A stretch of DNA of 10,776 nucleotides from Puniceicoccaceae bacterium. GTDB lineage: Bacteria; Verrucomicrobiota; Verrucomicrobiia; Opitutales; Coraliomargaritaceae. The notes below the pieces were generated by a model. That model was given only the letters and a program-made list of their open reading frames with translations, made no database searches and was not told the origin of the DNA. This document shows, one piece after another, positions 5,508 through 10,776 of this stretch. The DNA lies in assembly GCA_003567255.1 (NCBI GenBank), contig PWZW01000215.1:1-10776 (forward strand), read 5' to 3'. The stretch's first letter is position 1. The number at the start of each line of letters is the position of its first letter. Both the position numbers and the translations under genes were made by a program.

Positions 5508-7772
5508 TTAACGTGACTTCATTTTCGGATCTACAATATCGCGCAAAACATCCCCAAGTAGGTTGAAAGAAATCACCGTCAAGAATATGGCAAATCCGGG
5601 GGTTAGCAGCCACCAGAAATTCATAACCAGGACCTTCATGTCCTCCTGGGCTTGCTTAAGCATAAGTCCCCAAGAAGCCCCGGGCTCTTGAATACCCAAG
5701 CCGAGAAACGAGAGCGCGGCCTCACCAAGAATATATCCGGGAATACTCAAGGTCGCCGCGACCAAGAGGTAGCTGGTTAAGTTTGGTAAAAGATGTTTTA
5801 CCAGAACCTTCATCGAGTTTTGCCCCATACTTTCCGCTGCGAGAACGTAAGCACGATTACGGATCGAAAGGGACATGCCACGAATAATTCGGGCCGTCCC
5901 CGCCCAACCAATGACCGAAAGGATGACAATGATCACAAAATACATCTCGGCCGCTTCAAAATACGGGGCCAGTGCGGAGCGCAAAGCCAGAAGTAAATAC
6001 AGGCTGGGGATCGCCATTAAAAATTCAACTGCGCGCATCGATACAAAGTCTATTCTGCCGCCGTAGTATCCAGAGAGGCCTCCCACAAGAAAACCAATCA
6101 CCATGGTGATCGTAATCCCAACCAGACCAATGCTCAGCGAAACTTGGGCACCGTGCAAAAGTCGAGTGAAGACGCACCGGCCCGTGGTGTCACTTCCCAA
6201 TAAATAAACCCGCTCAAAAGCTGCCTCCTCTACCGGTAGATCACTGGTATCCAGCTGAAAAAACCGACGCTCCATCGGGATCAGCCCAAAGAGCTTATAG
6301 GCCGGCCCTTTTTCAAAGAAGCGCAGAGGCATCGACTCCCCTTCGATCGGTGCATAGTGCGCACGCATCGGATCCACCAAATGGTAACGCTGAACGCGAA
6401 ACCCGCCATCTTCCCAAAAAACTTTGGTTGGCGGATGGTAAGTCTTTGTCAGGTTTGCAGTGCTTGGTGCGTACGGCGAAAGGAAGGGTGCAAAAAGTGC
6501 GCTTCCATACATTATGCCGAGGATCGCAAGTACGGTAAGGCCTAACGGGCGACGCTTGAGGTGCGGCCAGATATGTTGATAAAAAGAAGGCAGCCCAAAG
6601 CGTAGGATGAAGAGAAATAAAATACCGAACCCAATCCCTGCGGTCCATTTGATGCCCGTTTTCAAACCTTCGACGAAACCCGCTTCACCCAAAGGAAGGT
6701 AGCTAAGCAAATGGATGCAGATCATTGCCCCCACCCCAATCAAGGCAAACAAAAGCACAGTTGATTTTCTCGATCGACCACTCCCGGAACCACCTTTTGC
6801 ACCGACGTCCTCAAGTTTAATTCGCGGGTCAGACCATGCTAGCAAGATGTCCGCAAACATGTTTCCTAGCATAAGCATAACGCAACCGACCACTACGCCC
6901 GCCATCACCACGTACTGATCAGAGGCCATGATGGAATCAAAAAGCAAACGGCCCAGCCCCGGGTAGTTCATGATATTTTCTACCAGAACGGCCCCCGACA
7001 ATAAGGAGGAAAAGGCAAAACCCAGTGAGGTAATCAAGGGGTTAATGGCGTTCCGCAAAACGTGCTTAAACATGATCACCCGCTCGCGCAGCCCCTTCGC
7101 CCGGGCTGTCGTTGCAAACTCCGCTTGCATATAGTCTATGAAATTCGCCCGCAGAATGCGCATCATTCCGGCAACACTACCGATGCCCAAAACAATCGTC
7201 GGCAAGATCAAATGATGCGCCATGTCCAGAAGTCGCGCAGTTGGTCCGAGAAACTCCGCATCCAGCGAGGTCAATCCACCCGTGGGGAAGAGTCCCGTCA
7301 CCGCAGCAAAATAGACCGCTAAGATGGCGAGAAAGAACTCGGGGATTGACAAAGCAAAGTAAGCGAAGAGCCCAGCCAAACGGTCAAAAATACTATCTTT
7401 ATAGATGGCCGCAAGGACACCCAGCGGGATCGCTATACACCACGCAAAAGCGATTGAGGTGAAGGATAAAAGGACGGTAGCAAGGGCCCGCTGGCTGATC
7501 AGGTCAAACACCGGTATTTTGTAGACCAGCGATTCTCCAAAATTCAGGGTCAGGACATTGCCTAGCCATCTACCATACTGAACGTACCAAGGTTGGTCTA
7601 AGCCAAACTGCTCAGACATCATATCCACGGTCGCCCGGTCGACGTCCGGGCGCGCCCGCATTTGGTCAAGAAAATCCCCCGGAGCGAGGTACATTAAGAG
7701 GAAAACCAAGAAGGTGATCCCCAAGAGCATGGGAATCAGCGTTAAAACTCGTCTTACAAAAAATTGAAACAT
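5508..7772 (-). CDS. Fused peptide ABC importer permease (OppB/DppB-like plus OppC/DppC-like)
   Basis: One 754-residue inner-membrane protein carries both permease subunits of an Opp/Dpp importer. Residues 1-320 are a complete B-type permease: MFQFFVRRVLTLIPMLLGIT, the EAA loop at 218-245 (TARAKGLRERV...LRNAINP), ending DILLAWSDPRIKL. A Gly/Ser/Arg/Lys linker (325-337) and two extra hydrophobic segments (about 338-359 and 376-394) follow. The C-type permease begins near 400 (KRRPLGLTVLAILG), with an EAA loop at 640-667 and the end LLGDVLRDIVDPKMKSR. After its first membrane segment comes a roughly 105-residue, probably periplasmic insertion (432-536). In the normally conserved GRD motif there is Cys533 (SDTTGRCVF). 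I chose the ATG at 7772, 2 nt after the binding-protein stop, because it matches the family N-terminus; an in-frame ATG at 7799 would add nine residues overlapping the upstream gene. Family is certain and the fusion is read directly. Confidence 0.93.
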   Translation of the reverse strand: MFQFFVRRVLTLIPMLLGITFLVFLLMYLAPGDFLDQMRARPDVDRATVDMMSEQFGLDQPWYVQYGRWLGNVLTLNFGESLVYKIPVFDLISQRALATVLLSFTSIAFAWCIAIPLGVLAAIYKDSIFDRLAGLFAYFALSIPEFFLAILAVYFAAVTGLFPTGGLTSLDAEFLGPTARLLDMAHHLILPTIVLGIGSVAGMMRILRANFIDYMQAEFATTARAKGLRERVIMFKHVLRNAINPLITSLGFAFSSLLSGAVLVENIMNYPGLGRLLFDSIMASDQYVVMAGVVVGCVMLMLGNMFADILLAWSDPRIKLEDVGAKGGSGSGRSRKSTVLLFALIGVGAMICIHLLSYLPLGEAGFVEGLKTGIKWTAGIGFGILFLFILRFGLPSFYQHIWPHLKRRPLGLTVLAILGIMYGSALFAPFLSPYAPSTANLTKTYHPPTKVFWEDGGFRVQRYHLVDPMRAHYAPIEGESMPLRFFEKGPAYKLFGLIPMERRFFQLDTSDLPVEEAAFERVYLLGSDTTGRCVFTRLLHGAQVSLSIGLVGITITMVIGFLVGGLSGYYGGRIDFVSMRAVEFLMAIPSLYLLLALRSALAPYFEAAEMYFVIIVILSVIGWAGTARIIRGMSLSIRNRAYVLAAESMGQNSMKVLVKHLLPNLTSYLLVAATLSIPGYILGEAALSFLGLGIQEPGASWGLMLKQAQEDMKVLVMNFWWLLTPGFAIFLTVISFNLLGDVLRDIVDPKMKSR

Positions 7773-7774
7773 GC

Positions 7775-9601
7775 TTAATCGTCCGCTTGCGGTGTCCAAA
7801 TTTCATCAATGTTCCAAAGCAGAGATCCCACGGGAGGGATTTGCACGTTACGCCAATGGTTCTTAACGCCAGTGTAGGTATTGGGTACGATGGTATAGAT
7901 CATGGGTAACTCCTCGGAGAAGATTGCCTGCATTTCCTTGATCAATTCGACCCTGGCCTCCGGATCCATCTCTCGGTCAGAAGCCCGAATCACCTCATCA
8001 ATCTTTGCCTCCCATTCCGTTGCCGGGGTTTCCTGAGAGGGATGCCAAACATGGTAGGTCCCCGAACTGAGGTAAAGCGCTTTGCCCCCGGAAGGATCCC
8101 CCCCACCGGTCCACCCGATGTAGCTCATCTCATAGTCGTAAGTGTTATCAATGCGCCGAAGCACCGAACCAAAATCCGCCATCGAAATGCCCATCCGGAT
8201 TCCAATGGCGCGCAAATTTTCACTCATCGTCGTCGCCATCGCTGAGGCGCGCTGACTGCCGTCGTAGAGAAGCAAATCAAACTCGACCGGATTCCCTTTT
8301 GCGTCAAACAAACGGTCTCCCTCCATCACAAACCCGTGCTCCTTGAGTAGCTCAAGCGCGCTTTCCGGATCGTAGGCGTACTTCGCCACGTCGGGGTTGT
8401 ACCAGCGGGTGTTTGCCGGGCTGATGACCGAATGGAGCTTTTCTGCCCGACCAAAGAAAACGCCGTCAATGATCCCCTGCCGGTCGAACGCGTGCATTAT
8501 TGCCCTGCGGAAATCTCTATTCGTAAACCATTCAAGCTTATGAGGTTCGACAAACGGACGCCCATCCGGACGGCTTCCCGGATTTTGGTTGAACCAAAAA
8601 AAGCTAATTCCGGTATCGGGTCCACGATCGTGTACGGTGTAGTCAAAATCCTCAGCGCGATCCTCAACCCAAACTAAATCCGTCACGGGTATGCCTGCGG
8701 CATCGATTTGTCCGGTCGCAAAAAGCACTACTTGCGCGTTGGCCTCCTTTACAAAACTAAAAATCATGAAGTCCAGGTAGGGTAAACGTTGCCCTGCTTC
8801 ATCGAAGCGCCAATAATGAGGGTTAGGTTCAAGAATCAGCCGCTCCGCAGGCTGAAACCGCCTAATCCGGAAAGGCCCCGTTCCAACAATCTTCTCCGGC
8901 TCGTTAATCGCGGTTTGAATGGTCCATTGGTTTTGCAAACTGCCGTCTTCCAAGGCTTCACCCAAAACGTGTTTGGGCATGATTTCGACGAATCCAATGT
9001 CGTTTAAGAACGGGGCGTAGACCTCGGCCATTCGGAAAAGCACGGTGTGTTCATCAACTTTCTCAAATTGAATGGGCTCTCCACCGATTGTGTATTGGCT
9101 AATGTACCGACTGGGATACCGGAAAGGTTTGAGTCCCGTCTCCGGATTTGGCTCCCCATCCGGGTCTCTCGCGAAAATCGCGGAAAAAGAGAAAATCACG
9201 TCGTCCGCGGTAAAAGGGGCACCATCACTCCAATTGATCTCACGCAACCGTAAGGTGTACTCCAAGCCGTCTTCGCTTACCTCCCAAGACTCCGCCAAGT
9301 CAGGCACCACGTCCCCGGTGAATGGATCCACCTTTGTTAGTCCATTGAAAATGAGCCCCGTCACCTGCCTTGTCCCGGCGTCTGCCGAAACTAAAAAGTT
9401 AAAGGTCTTTGGCTCCATGTTGGAGGCCATGATAAACCTTCCACCGTGAACCCCTATTTCACCGTCCATTATCTCAGCCCCCGGCGGCATCGGATAATCT
9501 CTGCGCTCCACACTGGATGGCTTTCCGCATCCACTCAAAAAAGGTAAACTCAAGGTGCATAGTGCGGTGAGCGAGATTCCGCGGATACAAAAATTCTTCA
9601 T
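7775..9601 (-). CDS. Peptide ABC importer solute-binding lipoprotein (SBP family 5)
   Basis: This is the substrate-capturing protein of the importer, expected to be lipid-anchored in the periplasm and to deliver peptides or similar ligands to the permease. From the ATG at 9601 it has 608 residues. The signal peptide runs MKNFCIRG followed by a hydrophobic stretch, and the lipobox LSGC makes Cys25 the lipidation site. The family 5 signature lies at about 80-136 (GLIFNGLTKVDPFTG, VPDLAESWEVSEDGLEYTLRL, WSDGAPFTADDV). Later family features include GTGPFRIRRF, NRDFRRAIMHAFDR and the C-terminal SLLWNIDEIW. It is longer than E. coli OppA or DppA (about 540). A TTG at 9616 would add five residues; the ATG is preferred because it opens a standard signal peptide and has GGAAG four nt upstream. 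It is the first gene of the operon. The ligand cannot be read from the sequence. Confidence 0.93.
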   Translation of the reverse strand: MKNFCIRGISLTALCTLSLPFLSGCGKPSSVERRDYPMPPGAEIMDGEIGVHGGRFIMASNMEPKTFNFLVSADAGTRQVTGLIFNGLTKVDPFTGDVVPDLAESWEVSEDGLEYTLRLREINWSDGAPFTADDVIFSFSAIFARDPDGEPNPETGLKPFRYPSRYISQYTIGGEPIQFEKVDEHTVLFRMAEVYAPFLNDIGFVEIMPKHVLGEALEDGSLQNQWTIQTAINEPEKIVGTGPFRIRRFQPAERLILEPNPHYWRFDEAGQRLPYLDFMIFSFVKEANAQVVLFATGQIDAAGIPVTDLVWVEDRAEDFDYTVHDRGPDTGISFFWFNQNPGSRPDGRPFVEPHKLEWFTNRDFRRAIMHAFDRQGIIDGVFFGRAEKLHSVISPANTRWYNPDVAKYAYDPESALELLKEHGFVMEGDRLFDAKGNPVEFDLLLYDGSQRASAMATTMSENLRAIGIRMGISMADFGSVLRRIDNTYDYEMSYIGWTGGGDPSGGKALYLSSGTYHVWHPSQETPATEWEAKIDEVIRASDREMDPEARVELIKEMQAIFSEELPMIYTIVPNTYTGVKNHWRNVQIPPVGSLLWNIDEIWTPQADD

Positions 9602-9650
9602 TAGCTTCCGATTCAAGGTGCTTCTTTAATAAGGTGATCACTCCAGCTAA

Positions 9651-9707
9651 AGCAATGGCTTTCGCGGATTATCGGCCAGGGAGTCATTTTTCTCAAAAGC
9701 CATGCCT
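9651..9707. promoter_or_regulatory. Imperfect inverted repeat bracketing the importer promoter
   Basis: AGCAATGGCTTT (9651-9662) and the reverse complement of AAAGCCATGCCT (9696-9707) agree at 10 of 12 positions, including an uninterrupted 8-bp ATGGCTTT core. The centre-to-centre spacing is 45 bp. One arm lies at the predicted transcription start and the other abuts the -35 box of the importer promoter. This layout would suit a regulator binding two half-sites, possibly also controlling the divergent dehydrogenase. No regulator gene is in the window; the operator role is inference. Confidence 0.35.
9668..9696 (-). promoter_or_regulatory. Sigma70-type promoter of the ABC importer operon
   Basis: On the - strand, TTGAGA (9696-9691) is followed by a 17-nt spacer and GATAAT (9673-9668). 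Each hexamer matches the TTGACA/TATAAT consensus at five of six positions, at optimal spacing. The start would fall near 9661, giving a leader of about 60 nt before the binding-protein ATG at 9601. It is the only well-spaced promoter I found in the divergent intergenic region. Confidence 0.6.
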
Positions 9708-9745
9708 CCGCTTGAAGCGCACGGCCCTCTATGTAAGCTCTCCCC

Positions 9746-10510
9746 ATGGCAAATGAAAAAAACACCTCTCCCGTAGCAATCATCGCCGGTATTAGTGGCG
9801 GTATCGGAAAAGAAGTTGCACACCAACTTGAAAAAAAAGGCTTCCGGATTGCTGGCTACGGCCGAAGCTTGGAGAGGATGCGCGAGGCCGTCGACGGGTT
9901 GACTGATCCCATCCTGATCGAAGCGGATGCCACTGATTCAGAGGCCGTCAACCATGCTTTTTCAAAAATCCTCGAGGAAACGGGGCGGGTGGATGCCTTT
10001 GTCAATTGTGTTGGCTCCATCACCCTCAAGGGTGCCCATATGATCAGCGATGAGGAGTGGTATAACAGCATCAAGCTAAATTTGGACACTGCGTTTTTCG
10101 GCCTGCGGGCTGCCGTAAAGCCCATGCAAAAGGCCGGTGGCGGATCGATCGTCCTGATTTCGACAGTGGCCGCCTGCACCGGACTACCGGCACATGAGGC
10201 AGTCGCGGCCCCGAAAGCTGCCCTACACGGACTCGCCCATAGCGCAGCAGCCACTTATGCCAGCCGAGGCGTCCGCGTTAACGTAGTCGCGCCGGGTATG
10301 ACAGAAACCGCCATGGCCAAGCCAATTCTTGGCTCAGAGCAAGCGCGGAAAATCAGCGAGGCCATGCATCCTTTGGGCCGCATTGGCCAAGCCGAAGAGG
10401 TCGCCGCCTTAATCACGCATCTCTTGTCTGACCAAGCCAGCTGGATCACCGGGCAAGTCTTCTCCATCGATGGCGGTCTCTCCACGATACACCCTCGCCC
10501 AAAAATCTAA
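9746..10510 (+). CDS. Short-chain dehydrogenase/reductase family protein with non-canonical active site
   Basis: This 254-residue protein has the length and fold pattern of a classical SDR, the NAD(P)-dependent oxidoreductases of the cytosol. The cofactor motif is GISGGIG (15-21), with Ala14 where Thr is usual. Arg40 at the end of the second strand (GYGR) suggests NADP(H). Asp61 lies in EADATD, and NCVG (87-90) replaces the usual NNAG. Catalytic-tetrad positions are Asn112 (LNLDTAF), Ser139 (VLIST) and Lys157, but the Tyr expected four residues before the Lys is Val153 (codon GTC) in HEAVAAPKAAL. The C-terminal part is typical: RGVRVNVVAPGMTETAM, PLGRIGQAEEVA, ITGQVFSIDGG. It is divergent from the importer operon (144 bp between start codons). 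A TATGTA at 9730-9735 could be a -10 giving a very short leader. Fold is sure, substrate unknown, and activity uncertain because of the missing Tyr. Confidence 0.9.
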   Translation: MANEKNTSPVAIIAGISGGIGKEVAHQLEKKGFRIAGYGRSLERMREAVDGLTDPILIEADATDSEAVNHAFSKILEETGRVDAFVNCVGSITLKGAHMISDEEWYNSIKLNLDTAFFGLRAAVKPMQKAGGGSIVLISTVAACTGLPAHEAVAAPKAALHGLAHSAAATYASRGVRVNVVAPGMTETAMAKPILGSEQARKISEAMHPLGRIGQAEEVAALITHLLSDQASWITGQVFSIDGGLSTIHPRPKI

Positions 10511-10776
10511 GTACAGCGTTGAGCGTAAACGGATTCGAAGCCCTGCGCCCTTCTCTATGACTTGGTGCCCCCTCGATGGGCGCCGAGAGGGTGCGCCTGC
10601 CCCTCCTCCAAGCTTCCACCTGTAAGCCATCCAATGGAACACAAAAACATTGCGACCCTCTGGCTAATTAAAGCAGGCTTTGCGTGTGAATCATTTTCAT
10701 GACGATCCTCTCTTTCATCGTTTGCACAAGCACGCAGATAAGCGACTTGTGTTCGATCCCGAAATTCCCAGAAGCA
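10511..10776. other. Right-edge region without a supportable gene
   Basis: I recognise no gene in these 266 bp. Several frames stay open to the right edge. On the + strand, one from GTG 10686 (reading NHFHDDPLFHRL after the start) and one from ATG 10699 could be the first codons of a gene continuing beyond the window. On the - strand, a frame entering from the right edge ends in a TAA at about 10667-10669 and could be a gene's C-terminus. None has a family match or ribosome-binding site that decides the matter. Confidence 0.3.
10565..10594 (+). terminator. Hairpin downstream of the dehydrogenase, possible transcript end
   Basis: Arms 10565-10575 and 10584-10594 pair at 10 of 11 positions (including two G-T pairs, one C-A mismatch) around an 8-nt loop, starting 54 nt after the dehydrogenase stop. 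There is no T-run, so a classical intrinsic terminator is not shown. It may be a 3'-end structure or a chance palindrome. Confidence 0.25.

Noticed and set aside
7770..7799. ATG 7799 as the permease start
   Set aside because: It would add nine residues read out of frame within the binding-protein gene. The ATG at 7772 gives the standard N-terminus of B-type permeases and a 2-nt gap after the upstream stop.
9856..10254. 132-codon - strand frame inside the dehydrogenase gene
   Set aside because: It is a shadow of the SDR gene with Ala/Ser-rich composition and no domain.
1..10776. CRISPR array, tRNA, rRNA, phage or toxin-antitoxin genes
   Set aside because: I looked for regularly spaced repeats, cloverleaf-like patterns, integrase or transposase motifs and small paired genes, and found none I could support.

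Overview
The window looks like an ordinary chromosomal segment from a Gram-negative-type bacterium. The best guess for the lineage is Verrucomicrobiota, class Opitutia. That rests on the overall character of the GroEL and DnaK proteins, the dnaK-groES-groEL order, A-rich leaders without Shine-Dalgarno motifs, and a lipoprotein (lipobox) peptide-binding protein. It is an inference from memory, not a search, and I hold it at roughly even confidence.

Region 1 (1-3191, + strand) is a chaperone block: the 3' part of dnaK, then complete groES and groEL, closed by a very clear rho-independent terminator. A perfect 12-bp inverted repeat lies between dnaK and groES. I found no CIRCE element (the HrcA operator) in the visible spacers.

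Region 2 (about 3193-3762) is a 570-bp stretch with no convincing gene. It is rich in inverted repeats: a roughly 255-bp unit bounded by imperfect 25-bp inverted repeats, followed by three related small hairpins, the last flanked by 8-bp direct repeats. It looks like repeat or mobile-element-like DNA between two convergent operons.

Region 3 (3763-9601, - strand) is a complete peptide-type ABC importer operon. In transcription order it encodes a lipoprotein solute-binding protein (family 5), a single polypeptide fusing the two permease subunits (DppB/OppB-like plus DppC/OppC-like), and OppD-like and OppF-like ATPases. Spacings between genes are 2 to 38 nt, so the four are almost certainly co-transcribed. 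A good sigma70-type promoter (TTGAGA, 17 nt, GATAAT) lies upstream of the binding protein and is bracketed by an imperfect inverted repeat that could be an operator. The lipoprotein would capture peptides, the fused permease would form the channel alone instead of as a B/C heterodimer, and the two ATPases would drive import. Both ATPases lack the usual cysteine-containing C-terminal tail.

Region 4 (9746-10510, + strand) is a divergently transcribed short-chain dehydrogenase/reductase whose canonical active-site tyrosine is replaced by valine. The last 266 bp contain a hairpin and no gene I can support.

The most notable features are the permease fusion with two extra membrane segments at the joint, the tyrosine-less SDR, and the structured repeat region. 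I see no CRISPR array, RNA gene, recognisable transposase or defence system, and nothing here amounts to a clearly new biological system.
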